A stretch of 64,000 bases of DNA from positions 471,636,879-471,700,878 of the forward strand of contig OY856413.1 of NCBI GenBank assembly GCA_963693085.1, in the 5' to 3' direction. Each line of letters opens with the position of its first letter. Positions within the stretch are counted from its first letter, which is position 1. The translations under genes and the position numbers were made by a program. A model generated the notes under the pieces. That model made no database searches, was not told the DNA's origin, and saw only the letters and a program-made list of their open reading frames with translations. This document shows, piece after piece, positions 1 through 54,734 of this stretch. The DNA comes from Alisma plantago-aquatica. Its lineage: Eukaryota > Streptophyta > Magnoliopsida > Alismatales > Alismataceae.

Positions 1-261
1 GGGTTGTGGGAACTTGATGCAAACATGAAGATTCTACATGAAATCATGGGATAGTGTTATTTACATTGAAACCAGTATTCAACCTATAATATCATGTAGA
101 AAATGACATAGTAGGGAAATTCCCATTGTGTGTGTTGTTCTTAGTAGATAGTCAAACCCTCTCCTCTATAGACTAAATCAAAACCCCAAGGAACCAAGAC
201 ACAACTGGGTTCGAAATACAAATAGACCCAATAGCTTATTAATTCCTCAAGTTGGAGCTTA
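1..261 (-). mobile_element. antisense LTR-retrotransposon 3' end (remnant)
   Basis: At about 243-261 the sequence CCTCAAGTTGGAGCTTA resembles the reverse complement of the end of a Copia coding region with its polypurine tract (compare 15927-15950). An LTR would then lie to the left, but its outer end is not visible. The Harbinger-like element at 262-1112 splits this remnant. Confidence 0.4.
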
Positions 262-1112
262 GGGGCCGTTTGGATGCTGCAATTCGCAGTGGTATTGTAA
301 TCTAGTATGGTATTTTAAGTACCACAATCGCAATGTTGTTGTTTGGAAACATTAGGAAGTATTTACAGAATTCCGGTAGTTAGGCCTGCGGGATTTGTCC
401 CGTTCAATCACGGTGCTCTTAAAGTACGCCATATTCGGCGTGATTTTGGAATGCCGAAGGCCACAGACGCGAGGGTTTAGGCCCAAACCTCCCCGATACC
501 CGCGACACCTATCGCCGCCTGCCTCATCTGATCCATCTCGCCCCACCATCTCCTCCTTCCTTCTCCGCCTCTCTTCCTTCACCCACCGTCTTTCTTCCTT
601 CTCTGTCGGTCTTCGGGGTGTTCGTGCTCACTGCGATTCGGGATCCCAGCGATGACGACACTTGGTGGCTCGCCGGTGATCTGCGCTGCTCCAGGACCGA
701 GGTCGACTTCCTGTTGAGCAAGTATTTTCTGTTCCGCTCCTCACCTTCTTAGCCTACGCCAACACATAATCATCAAGAGCATGCTGGACCCGCTGACCTC
801 CACCAAGCTCGGAGGGGGCTCACCTCCTTTACCAACGACCAACTTGCTCAATCACTCCGTCAGTTTCGAGGCAACAACTGGATCCAGCCGCAAATGCCCT
901 GAAGAGGGTCGTCAAAGGCAGTGGAGGATGGGCTATGCTTTGCTGGTTCTGACGACCGGGGTGGTTGTGATGGGTGTACTGGCGATGTATTTTCATAATT
1001 GCTTTTATCCAAATGAAGTAATGAAAAACTGCTTACTTTGTTAATCGGGTAGTTAAAATCCGGTAATCATTAACTACTGTAGTAGTTAAAAAGGGCTCAC
1101 CCAAACGGCCCC
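262..1112. mobile_element. PIF/Harbinger-like nonautonomous element with GC-rich interior
   Basis: The 12-bp ends GGGGCCGTTTGG (262-273) and CCAAACGGCCCC (1101-1112) are perfect inverted repeats. They are flanked by TTA at 259-261 and 1113-1115. A TTA target duplication with GGGCC-type ends is typical of PIF/Harbinger (Tourist-like) elements. The subterminal parts are AT-rich. About 470-960 is GC-rich and reads like a plant 5' UTR/first exon, with CT-rich leader sequence. An 87-residue reading frame (781-1044, +) contains one hydrophobic segment (YALLVLTTGVVVMGVLAMYF). No transposase is present. The interior could be a captured gene piece, whose source I do not recognise. Confidence 0.75.
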
Positions 1113-1115
1113 TTA

Positions 1116-1898
1116 GGAGATTCCCAAGTCAGCTTGCAAACAAATAGACTAAAACAAAGGACTACAATAAAAAGAAAAACCGAGCTTATAGAAAATATAT
1201 CCCCTCCTTAATCTTACAATCAAGAAGTCAACAATAAAACACTGATTCAAGTAGATAATATTAACGTCAATAATTAACACGTCTTCAATAAATCTTCAGG
1301 CAGCTGATGGGGAAGCAAGTGGAACATAACATCAACAACAAGCAATACTCTAACACCTTCTAAAGCAGATAACTCTAAACAGACACAAATGCACGTAGTA
1401 GGAGCTTTTCGATCAAACAGAAGTGGCATCTAGAGCATGATTGTATAGCAACAAGTCAGAGCAAGTGGCATCATCACAATTGGTACCGTCCTTGAGTAGT
1501 CCAAAGAGTGCTGGGCCACATAGTAAGTTGTCAATGTGCATAGCAAAGCACAAACCAAATAGAGAGGGCTTATACACAAGCAAAGTAGTCAACATGTACA
1601 GACACTAACAAGCCAGAGAGAGCTAAACATAAACAAAGTAGCTAACACGCACATGCACATACAACACGACAATAGAGACGATGTGGCCGGGATGAACAAC
1701 CTCTTGAACAAATCAGAATGCAACAAACAATTTCAAGATGCATAGGCAATAAACACAACTCTAGAATCCAAGCTCTAGAAGTAGCACATATAGTAGCAAT
1801 CAAACTTTTAAGATAAAATTTGCAGCACTAGAAGTCCATAAGCTCCAAGAAGCACACCTAGTAACAGGGAGGAGACAGCCAACTAGAGAACAATCTAC
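1116..1898. other. unclassified repeat-like sequence, no gene seen
   Basis: A-rich sequence continuing the element interrupted at 262-1112. There is no convincing coding frame and no clear terminal repeat; it is probably old retrotransposon interior. Confidence 0.3.
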
Positions 1899-2000
1899 AT
1901 GAGGATCAACCAGCTGCCAGGTGTTGCGTTCAGTAAGAGCCTGCATTTCAGCTTCCATAGCTTGTCGCCAAGCAGGATGTTTAAGAGCCTGAGAAGCATT
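1899..2000 (-). pseudogene. Copia reverse-transcriptase start, short antisense fragment
   Basis: Read on the minus strand this translates to ALKHPAWRQAMEAEMQALTE followed by NTWQLVDPH. That is the conserved block at the start of Copia reverse transcriptase. Only about 34 codons survive. It directly abuts an RTE 3' end. Confidence 0.7.
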
Positions 2001-2120
2001 TTGAAAGATTTTGAATCTCTACATCTCAACCAGAATATGGCCCATGATAGAGTTGAATGGAAACGAAGGATCCATGTAGCTGACTCCAACATAGTTGGGA
2101 CCGAGGCTTAGCTGATGATG
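2001..2120 (+). mobile_element. RTE-type LINE, 3' terminal fragment
   Basis: It encodes KDFESLHLNQNMAHDRVEWK, then RRIHVADSNIVGTEA and a TAG stop at 2109-2111, followed by a short GATGATG tail. These are the last residues of plant RTE LINE ORFs, which end in a simple trinucleotide repeat. The copy is severely 5'-truncated. Confidence 0.75.
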
Positions 2121-2639
2121 ACGCGGGACATTCATACATATATCCAAGAAAGAACTTTGTTATTTTCAGATTTGGAGTAATTTTCCATATCTCTATAGAA
2201 GAGTGTAGAAATTGACAGAGGTAATGCATAGATGGTCTAGGGAAAGGGGAAACATACCTTAGAATTAAGAAAAACAGCCTTTAGAAGCAAGAATTTAAAA
2301 AACATACATTTGTATAAGTGTCCCGTGTAACCTAGTTAAATGCTAACACTAGACTTGTACAAATTGTAGTTCGTAAGTTTGTAGCTTGTAATTGTAAGTT
2401 TTAAATTCTAAGCTGTAACATGAAGTTTTTAATAGTCTAACTGTCTAGCAAACTTGACATTTCTCTTCATTTGTGCACTCATTCATCAAGACATGGAGTC
2501 TACCCTAACCTCTATACATTTAAATTTATTATATAATCTAGTGTGAATTTGTCTAGACATTGTGTTTGTAGAATTTTATAACTTAATTCCTTCATTTTGC
2601 CATCGAAATTCTATCAAAATTGTTCAACTTCCTTCATTT

Positions 2640-3115
2640 ACAAATGTGGGAGACCCCCACATATCCAATATGAAATATTATTGCATATATGAGTAAATCT
2701 TGGCGTCTAGACTGTCTTAGTAAATTTTCATGATTTAATTTGCTTATTTGGTCGTTAAAATCGTTAGGGCTGTAAATATCGAAATTTCGGGCAAAATTTA
2801 AAAAAATTCTGTTTCTGGGCCATCAAACACGACATTTAATTCCTTGGTCATGATCAATGAAAGAGATATCGACGATACTGTCGGTATACCGATATTGACG
2901 ACATCGGTCATCGGTTCGCACAAACCTGTCGTTAGGATTGCAAATATCGGTAAATCGATGGAATACCGCCAAATATTGCCAAATACCGCCAAATACCGCC
3001 AAATATCAACGAAATTTACTGGTATACCGACAAAAATACCGATTTTTTGCGTGCTTGAGTCTGATTCTGTTGTTTGTGAGGAGGAAATGGCAGAGCAAAG
3101 GGATCTCGACAACTA
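2640..3115. repeat. decayed hAT-like repeat (CAAGGAATGAGG family) with tandem ACCGCCAAAT units
   Basis: 2640-2862 shares a core with 41470-41700 and 60102-60484 (CCCCCAC, then TTATTGCATA, TTTTCATGATTTAAT, ending ATTCCTTGGTCATGA). It is followed by palindromic words (ATATCGACGAT, CGGTATACCGATATTG). An 11-bp tandem run of AAATACCGCC-like units lies at about 2965-3006. Outer ends and a target duplication were not found. Confidence 0.5.
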
Positions 3116-3484
3116 GGGCTCAGATAAGTCTAATCTAAGGTATGCCTTTATGTTTTCTACAATTTCTCTCATTTACACATCATCGATCTCAATTAAAATC
3201 TAAATTCATCCCAAAATGCCTTAAATTGGCAAAGATCCCACCATCTGCTTTTTTATGTCTTCCTAATTGTATGTGTTCTTAGATCTACAACACTTTCTCA
3301 TAATCTACAATATAATCTTAGTAATATACCTAAATAATCCACGAAATATAAGTATAATTTGCTATCATTTTTAGTAGTAAGCTAATTCGTATACATATGT
3401 TCTTCTTACTAGTATTTTTATCATACAAAGGAAGAAAATGCACTACTTTGCAACACAACAACAAGATTATAAAAATGTCTAGAT

Positions 3485-4183
3485 CATGGAACTAAACTTC
3501 GGCGAAGTTGGGCGAAGTTTCGCCGAAACTTCGAACTTCGAGCCTAGGCGAAGTCGAATCCTCAATACTTCGGCTTCGTCTAAACTTCGGGGCGAAGTTT
3601 CCCTGATTTCGTCGAAGTTGGTTTTTTTGTATGTATTTTCGTCTCAACTTCTCCGAAGTTGTCGAAGTTTCCTCGAAGTTGGCGAAGTTGGGGCGAAATT
3701 GAGACGACCCAGAACATTAATTTTAACTAGTGCACTAACGGCCATATAATGCATAAGTGTCGCCTCCAACCCTCTTCACAACTTCTAATATCAACTCCTA
3801 TGTTTTTTGCCGCCACTCTTTCCTAGAGAGGGTCTTGTAACTACTATTTGGTTGTATATTTGTATATAATACATATGTTCAACACTTGAACTGTATTAGA
3901 ATGTGTATTGCATGTTTGACCATTGCAGGTGCACATCATATTATCAACCTACTTAGGGCTAAAGACTCATGAATTGTGTATTTTTGTTAAATTAGCAATT
4001 ATAAGAGAGAGGTATAACATAATTAGAAGTTTTCAATCGAAGTTTCCTTCAAATTCACATCATTTTCTTCAAAAATCGACATCGAAGTTTGTCGAAGTTT
4101 GCGTCTAAACTTCCTCGAAGTTTCCACAAACTTCCACTTCCACACATGGCGAAGTCGACACGAAGTCGAAGTCCTGCACCATG
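3485..4183. mobile_element. hAT-type nonautonomous DNA transposon
   Basis: It is flanked by a perfect 8-bp duplication GTCTAGAT (3477-3484 and 4184-4191), the length typical of hAT. The ends are CATGGAACTAAACTTCGG and, inverted, CATGGTGCAGGACTTCG. Both halves are packed with variants of CGAAGTTT and its complement, for example at 3497-3700 and 4080-4170. No transposase frame is present. Confidence 0.8.
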
Positions 4184-4191
4184 GTCTAGAT

Positions 4192-4914
4192 TTTGTAATT
4201 TTCTAGTCATATACTTGTTTATATATGGCACTTGCTACATATATCCCACAACATAGACATGGTTGACATGGTAACTACACTTATATTATCGCATCCCCAC
4301 TACATGCATATAGTGGGAATGATAATAATGGCTTTTATACTTATCCCTCTATTGTGCATAATCCATGAAGAAACTCACTACCACATATTAAGATACCGTG
4401 CAACAAACAACGGCGGAGAAAAGGCGTCATAATAGTGATGGTGCCTAACTTCCTTGATAGTCATGAAGTTAATTGTCAAAGTTACACATTGAAGAAGAGC
4501 AATAGAAAGCCCTGGTGTATATTTTCTTTCAGAATCTGATATGATGCATATGGAGACATAGTATTGTAAAATTCTAAAACATATCGTGTTTAATTACATA
4601 ATACGAACGAGTATTATACACTTATATAGTATTGTACATGACGTGTATGAGCAACACGTAACTTCATACCACCAACCTTACATAATGTACATGTCATGGG
4701 AGCAATATGTCAACCATATCAACTCAATATTGTATGGAGAATCCGTGTGTAACTCGACATACAACTGATATGAGTTAGTAAGTTACTATGCTATTCATGT
4801 GTTGTAAATTGGATATTATTGCATGTGTGTGTATTTATGTTTATGGATTGTGCTAGTAAAATTCCAAATCTTAATTCCAATATTTTGTCATCAAAATCTA
4901 CAAAAAATAGGACA
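4192..4914. other. AT-rich sequence, no gene or element recognised
   Basis: Only short random frames. Many ATAT and CATATA words, no terminal repeats found. Confidence 0.4.
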
Positions 4915-5160
4915 TGTTCCCTACCTCCCACATGATGGAGAACCCCCCCCCACATACCCCTTATAGAATTTTATTGCATAAAATGATGCATTTAGGTGTA
5001 GAGATTACACCTGTAAAATTTCATGATTTAATTCGTTCATTTTGGCGTCGATATGGCCAAGATTGTATCCGTCGGTATACCGGTAAATATCTATATCCAA
5101 GCTGTCGAAACGACATCGGTATCGATCATTTAATTCCTTGGTCATGATTGGTTATTTCGG
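4915..5160. repeat. decayed hAT-like repeat (CAAGGAATGAGG family), one end
   Basis: It has the shared core (CCCCCCCCAC, TTTATTGCATAAAA, GATGCATTTAGGTGTAGAGAT, AAATTTCATGATTTAATTCG) and the inverted terminus ATTCCTTGG near 5133-5141. The palindrome-rich part reads CCGTCGGTATACCGG. The other end was not found. Confidence 0.5.
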
Positions 5161-5164
5161 GCGA

Positions 5165-7890
5165 AGATTCTTAACAAAAGGCGTGGAGGTACAAAAAAAG
5201 GCGCATCTGGAATAGTAGAGTATAGGGGACTTTATTTTTCAGGACAAATGAGGGCATGCAGTTAATCGGATAGCACACAGTAGAGACTGCTTCAGGCCAA
5301 AAAATCTTGGGGACATGATAGTGACTGAAGAATAGTATGCGCCACTTCAAGAAGATGGCAATTTTTCCTCTTTGCAACACCATTTTGTTGTAAGGTGTAG
5401 GAGCAGGAAGTCTAATGTATGGTACCACGAGCAGTACAAAACAAGACAACCGATTTTTCCATGAACTCGAAAGGAATTATTAGTTCAATTTTTTTGACAA
5501 TTTTATTGAACTGAGTTTGAATTTCAGTAAAGGTGGTAATAGTGCCTAAAATGTTACTGCGATAAAAGAAATATCCAAGTCGCCCGAGAATTATTATCAA
5601 TGAAAGTCATAAACTAGTGAAATCCATAGAGGCTAGTAACATAGCATGGCTCCATATGTCAACACGGACAATATCAAATAGATTTTTAAACTGATGCCTT
5701 TTTTCTTATGAAAGACAACCCGAGTTTGTTTTCCAAATTGACAAGATTCATAGAAATTCATTATCAGATATCTCAAGAAATAAGCATCTCATTAGCAACG
5801 GATGGATGTCCCAAATGATAGTGCTGTTGTAGTCCAGTCACTGAGGATGAGAGCAGAGAAATAGTAGATTGTGGTACATGCAGGTAGTGCAATCCATCTG
5901 GTCCTTCATGGCCCAAACCAATCCTCGTCTTCACGTAGAAATATTAAAACGCACTACCATCGGGATCAACACACTAACAATTTTACTAACAAATAAAAGA
6001 TTGAGAGGAAATCTTGGAACATATAACACAAATTTTAAGGTCAAATTATGAGTTATGAGACAGAGAGATAGTCCCACTTCTGTGCACCGGGGACTGAGTT
6101 CCATCAACCACTGTTACTGGTGGAACTCTACTCATTTGAGATAGAGCAGAAAATAGTTAGAATAGCCAAATATATGAGAATATGCACCTGAGTCAATGAC
6201 CTATTTATTGGTGGAACTCTAGTCGTTTTAGATAGAGTAGAAAATAGTTAGAATAGCCAGATGCATGAGAATATGCACCTGAGTCAATGACCCATTTATT
6301 TTTACCATAAGTTGTTGGAAAAGCAAGTAAAGCAGAACAACCTCCATCCCGAGTAACAAGCTGTGAGGGCAGGCGAGTCTGAAGGAGTTTCTCAAACTCT
6401 GGGCGAATCCACTCAATAGTGGGCATGATAGAACTAGAGGTAGCAATAGAGGGATCTTTAGAAGCATCAAAGGTGACCTGGTTCACCCACGCAGGTTCAC
6501 CATGTTTGGCTCAATAATGGTCTTCAGTGTGGTTTATGCGCCCACAAAAGTTGTAGAATCGATTTCCTGTACGAGGTTGTCCTCGTCCAAATCCAGATGG
6601 AGGGCCTTGTCCAGGACCACCAGAAGAACAACCACAACCGCGATCATGTCCACGTCCACAACCTCTACCAGAATCATTAGAGCGAATTGCAAGAGCAGAG
6701 TTATCAGTAGAAGGTGGGGATGACATGGAAGAACATCCCGTAGAGTAGACAAGGGATCACTGGATAGGATCTGATCTACTATGCCGGATAAAGAGTGAGG
6801 GAGTCCAACCAAGAACTCAACTAACTGAAGTTCATTGCATTGGTGCTGAAATTTTTTGGTCATAAGAGAGGGGTACTTCGTATTCATCCTAGAGGGCCAA
6901 GCACTGGTTGTAATAATTTCCAACAGATCTATCAGTCCAATACTCCTTTTTCGCCAGATTCTTGAAGATCAAAGACCTTCGGGTTCTGTTGGTGAGAGTA
7001 CACATGAGAGGATCCATGTAGCCGACCCCAACATAGTTGGGATTGAGGCTTAGATGATGATGATGATGATGACACATGGGAGAGTTAATCCACACGACTA
7101 TAGCATTCTGAAGGCGGAGAGATTGTCTGTTCTTTGGTTCAGCGTTGTTAACCATCCACGTTATCACACCCGAATCATCTTTAGTCCACTAAGCGTAGGC
7201 TTGCTTGGCTTTTCCATCGGCCGAGGCATCAAGAGGGTCCAGAGCAACAAAAGAGATATGAGAATAGCTCCCTTGGGCTTTAACATAGAGCTCAAATGAA
7301 GCCGACCAAATATGATAGATGGACACGTCAAATTTCACGGAGGTAACACAAAAAGATCGGGTAGAATTCGTAATGCCATGAGATACGACGGGGTGATGAT
7401 GCACACATAGAGATAGAAGATGTGGTGTGAGATTCACACTAAGCAGCACCAGATCCGTGTCAACAGATCAAATAAACCCGCATAGGGGCAGCAGAGAGAA
7501 GCAACGAGGACCTCCGCCACCATGGTGTGAGATCTACTTCACCATGTGGCTTAGGCAAAGAAAAGGTGTCTCCTTTATGTCTTCAACGGACTATTTCAGA
7601 AGGTACTGGTAGACGAAAGGGTGGGAGAGAGGAAGAAGGAAGGAGAGAAAGGGCTGCAAAAGCAGCAGGGAAGAGAGGAGGCTTAGGTGGTGGCTGAAAG
7701 ATATAGGAGGGGAGGGGACAGCAGCAATATCAGGGAGAGGAGGGGTGGCAGTGGCTTTGGTGGGTGGAGAAGGGGGTGTTGGCGGCCGGGGAGGGTGGAG
7801 AAGGGGGTGGCGGCGGAGAGAAGAGGAGAGGAGGGGGTGGCTGCCACAGCTGGAAGGGAGGGGGGTGAAGAATGAGTTGAACGGTTGAAA
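5165..7890 (-). pseudogene. Copia family 2, antisense 5' half (leader, gag, protease, integrase remnants)
   Basis: Read on the minus strand: a Pro/Ser-rich leader (7890-7600), the gag start TSVKFDVSIYHIWSASFELY (about 7350), a damaged zinc knuckle NFCGRINHTEDHY (about 6520), the protease region WVIDSGAYSHASG (about 6270-6300) and integrase fragments VPKIFWPEAVSTVCYPINCM (about 5290). The nearest relative in the window is the element at 44602-49674, which shares FYNQCFALWN and EIQTQFNK-type blocks. There are many stops and frame changes. Reverse transcriptase, RNase H and both LTRs are missing. The gag is split by an RTE insertion at 7011-7071. Confidence 0.8.
7011..7071 (+). mobile_element. 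61-bp RTE LINE insertion with target duplication
   Basis: It encodes only the last RTE residues (IHVADPNIVGIEA, stop TAG) plus a (GAT)n tail. It is flanked by ACACATGAGAG (7000-7010) and ACACATGGGAG (7072-7082), an 11-bp duplication with one mismatch. The surrounding sequence is continuous Copia gag, so this is a clean, extremely 5'-truncated insertion. Confidence 0.8.
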
Positions 7891-8147
7891 CAAAAGAACT
7901 CTTTAAGGGTAGAAACTAATATATGCCACTCTGGTCAAATGTGATAAACCTGAAACTGAGCTAAAGAAGGCATATAACTATAAGGCCTGTTACCATGTAA
8001 AACAGAAGCATACATTTTGTTCTGATTGTTGGTTTTCATGTGAAGCTTATAGAATAAAGTCCCTACTAGAAAGTTCTGTTAAGTATGTGATCTTTTCATA
8101 ATTATATTTTTTGTTCCCTCAAGTCTGTTGTCCTTCACATTGTGCAG
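7891..8147. other. intron sequence upstream of VPS13 exon 1, nothing else seen
   Basis: AT-rich, ending in a good 3' splice site (TTGTGCAG). A phrase at about 7990, GTTACCATGTAAAAC, resembles the LTR/primer-site border of the family 1 elements but is too short to call. Confidence 0.4.
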
Positions 8148-51077
<42,930 letters not shown>

Positions 51078-51659
51078 GTATTCTATGATTTTTTTTTGTG
51101 GCAAAGTTGTTATTTATGTCAATCTACTTTTAAGGCTGTATTGCTGGTTGGAACTGGAAAATGAAGGAACAATGTCGATGGTACCTTCAATTTACTTTTA
51201 GTGGAACTCAATATTCTCCTGTTTGGTAACAATTTCCATGGACTTTGATATCAATAAAAGATGCTGTTTGTTTTTTCACGTTTCATGTTATAATTTTGCC
51301 TCAAACAAATAGGAATTCGGAATTTTATAAAGGGATATGTTGTCTCCGTTGCTAGTCAAGTGTTACACAGAACCCTTAAATATTAGAATAGTTTCATTTA
51401 CAAGATGTTAGAATATTAGCCTATTTAATTAATAGGTTGTTACAGTATATGTTTTCCGTTATATTCTGTATTCTGTTATTTATTTTGTTATTTGTTTATT
51501 CTGTATGGACCTCTCTGTAATTGTTTCAGTATTATATATATGAGGGTGCACACATTGTGCAACCCTATGCTCTCTGAAACCCTGACTCTTAACATGGTAC
51601 CAGAGCAGGTCGAGACCTAGGGTCTCTCCCTCCCTCCCTCTCCTCTCTACCGGCGCCGC

Positions 51660-51707
51660 CCCCCCCCCCCCAACCCCCCCCCCAACCCCCCCCCCCCCCC
51701 CCCCCCC
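51660..51707. repeat. poly-C runs in the Copia leader
   Basis: Three C-runs separated by AA, followed by CCGCCGCCGCCG. It corresponds in position to the G-run in the leader of the intact element at 20557-20568. Confidence 0.85.
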
Positions 51708-52081
51708 GCCGCCGCCGCCGCAGCAGCCGGCCGGCCGCACGTCCAGCAGCCACCGCCGGGCAGCAGCCAGCCGTCTCCCACCGGGTCCGTCTATCATCCT
51801 GGCGCGGTGCACCGCTAGTGCTTGAGCGACCGTTGTTGTTGTTCGCACAGCAGGTGCGCTGCCGGGTTGGTAGATCTGGACTTAGATTCGTGTTCCGGGG
51901 GAGTTCGGCCCGTTGTTCGGCTAGAGCCTCTTCGGCTCGTTTTTTGTTTGTGCCTGCCTGCCCGTGTAGGCTTCGGCCTCCGGGTCTTCTACTACACTTT
52001 GGTGTAGTCCGTATGTGAGAGGTCCTCTGTGATCTTGTGTCTGCCTTGCCTGCCTGCCTGCCCACTGTGCCTGTCTATCTG

Positions 52082-54592
52082 ATGGCGTCCTCGACCGATG
52101 ATCTGCGTCGTCAGGTTACTACGGTGAAACTTGACGGACGCAACTACCAGCTATGGGTGTGCTCCTTTGTGATATATGCCAAATCACAAGGGAAGTATTC
52201 CCATCTCACTCGTGCCGGTCCGTCCCAGCCTGCTGATGATGCTGACTTGAAGGATGTCAAAGCTTACGATGATTGGGTCCGTGACGACTCTACAGTGATG
52301 ACTTGGATTCTCAACAGCACAGTTGAGAAGATTAGTGTGACTATTCTTCGTCTGCCTACTGCGAAACAGATGTGGGATCAGCTTGCTCGCACCTTCTCCC
52401 ACTGCCAGAATCCGAAGAAGGTGTTTGATATCAACAAACAACTTAGTCGTCTTACCTTTACTGGCACTGACATCACCGATTACTTCTCTACGTTCACCGG
52501 TTTGTGGGGTGAACTGGAGACGTATCATCCTCTGTCCACGGATCTGGTGATTATGCAGAAGCAACGAGATGAGCTGCAGCTGATACAGTTCTTGAGTGGC
52601 TTGCCTGACTCCTATTCTGGTGTTGTTGATCAGATTCTGGCAGGCGATCCACTGCCTACTCTTCAGAGTGCTTACCAGCGACTTCAGCGTCTTTCATCAT
52701 CGACACCACCTACTGCTCCAGATGTTGGTGAGTCTACTGCCTTAGCTGCCTGGCGTGGCCGTGGCCGCGGTCGTGGCCGTGGTCGTGCTTCTGATGGACG
52801 TCCTCCCATTGGTGGTGGGAGAGGTCGTTCTCCTACTGCTGGGCGTGGAGCCCCTCCTACTGCTCCTACTACTGCTGCGCGTCCTTCGCCCGGATCGCGC
52901 TTGTTCTCTTACTGTGGTCGTACGAACCACATTGAAGAAAAATGTTGGGAGAAATATGGTAAACCAGAATGGGCGAACACTGCTGCTGATTCTGCTGTCC
53001 CTGCATCCGAGAGTGCTGCCCATCCTACTACACCAGATACAGCGGGCACTACTGCTGACTACATCAGGGCTGAAGTCGAACGCCTTTTTCTGGAGCGTGC
53101 TGGTTCCTCTTCTGACGCGTCCACGAGTGGAGCTCATGCTGCCCATACTGGTTATGATACTGCCTTTCTGAGTTCACATTTGCCACCCCCATCTGGTAAT
53201 AATAAATGGGTGATCGACTCTGGTGCATCATCCCATATTTCTGGCAATAGGGCTTTGTTTAAGTCCATCTCTAAACCTACTCATAAATCTACGGTTATGG
53301 TTGCTGATGGATCTCGATCTCCTGTTTCTGGCATTGGGGACATTACTTCTCAGTTTCTTATCAAATCTGCCTTATATGTGCCTAACTTTCCTATGAACTT
53401 ATTATCTGTTAGCAAACTTGTAAGGAATTTGAACTGTAGCCTGACATTCCTTCCTGGCTCTTGCATTTTTCAGGACCTTCTCACGAGGATGAAGATTGGT
53501 GGGGGGTATGAAGGTGCTGATGGTCTCTACTACTTGGACGAGCTGCCAAAGTCTGCCAAAGTTTCCGCTTTATCAGCATCGGTTTCTACTTTACAGTGGC
53601 ATTACAGGCTGGGCCACCCTTCTTCTGACAAACTGCGCCATTTACTTCCAGATATGAGTAGTTGTAGTTTCCAGTGTGAGTCTTGTCAACTGGGTAAACA
53701 AACTAGATCGGTATATCCGCGGCGTAAATCTGTGAGCAGCAGGCATATTTTTGATGTAGTGCACTCTGATGTGTGGGGACCATGTAATGTACCGAGTGTG
53801 TCTGGCTATCGATACTTTATTTTGTTTATTGATGATTTTTCACGGACTACTTGGCTATTTCTGTTGAAAAGTAGATCCGAAGTGATATCCACAATAAAGT
53901 TCTTCTTTGCTGAAATTAAAACCCAGTTTGGTGTGCCCATTAAAATTTTTCGAACTGATAATGCATTGGAGTTTGTTCAGAAAGATGTGGAACTTTTTTG
54001 TAAATCTGTTGGAACTTTACATCAAACCTCCTGTGCCTATACACCACAACAGAATGGTGTTGCGGAAAGAAAGAATCGTCATTTGTTAGAAGTGGCTCGC
54101 ACTATCATGTTACATTCACATGTACCTCGTTCTTATTGGCCAGAAGCGGTTATGACTGCCTGTTTTCTTATTAATCGTATGCCATCGTCGGTTATTGGTA
54201 ACAAAATCCCGTTCCAGGTTTTACATCCGGAGGCTCCTTTGTTTTCTGTTCCTCCACGGATTTTTGGTTGCACGTGCTTTGTCCGCATCCTTGGCGCAGC
54301 ATCTGATAAACTGTCGCCAAGAGCAACTAAATGTATTTTCTTGGGATATTCAAGGACTCAGAAAGGCTATCGCTGCTATAATCCTGCTACGCGAAAATGG
54401 CTGACTAGTAGTGATGTGGTATTTTTTGAAGACACTCCTTATTATTCATCTACGGGAGAAAATTTGCAACCAGATCTTATTGCACCACCCTTGCCTATTC
54501 GGTCTGACTGCATACCTGAGACGGATGATACTGTGATGCCAGATCGTCCTCAGCTTCGTGTTTATCAGCGCAGGAACAGAGCACCTTCTGTT
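52082..54592 (+). pseudogene. truncated Copia gag-protease-integrase, otherwise open
   Basis: Open frame from MASSTDDLRRQVTTVKLDGR (52082; the frame also runs upstream to 52037) to the deletion, ending in about 10 residues read from the neighbouring LTR with a stop at 54620-54622. Gag PTAKQMWDQL; RGRGRGRGR tail; knuckle FSYCGRTNHIEEKC (about 52903) with Phe in place of the first Cys; protease DSGASSH (53218); integrase HYRLGHPSS, HSDVWGP, RTDNALEFV, NGVAERKNRH. Very similar to the intact polyprotein at 15934-20223. No internal stop in about 840 codons, so the truncation is young. Confidence 0.9.
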
Positions 54593-54734
54593 CGCTTCCT
54601 ATTGTGTACATGGGCCTGTTAGCCCATGGCCCAATAGGATTTCTGTCCGCTTCCTTGTAATTTCCTCCTCTCCTGTATATAGGACGGGGGTATACATATC
54701 AATACAACAATAACAACGAATACACTTGTTCACA

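Larger units (their letters stand above)
51438..54598 (+). mobile_element. Copia family 1, nested, 5' part only
   Basis: 5' LTR 51438-51594 (157 bp, TGTTACAGTATATG...CTCTTAACA), primer site TGGTACCAGAGCAGG at 51595, GC- and C-rich leader (C-runs at 51660-51707), and an open gag-protease-integrase. Sequence stops near 54590, just after the integrase C-terminal region, and passes straight into the host LTR. RT, RNase H and 3' LTR are deleted together with about 8 bp of the host LTR. Confidence 0.88.

Noticed and set aside
51480..52065. Minus-strand frames with poly-Gly
   Set aside because: Shadow of the C-rich leader and LTR of the nested Copia.
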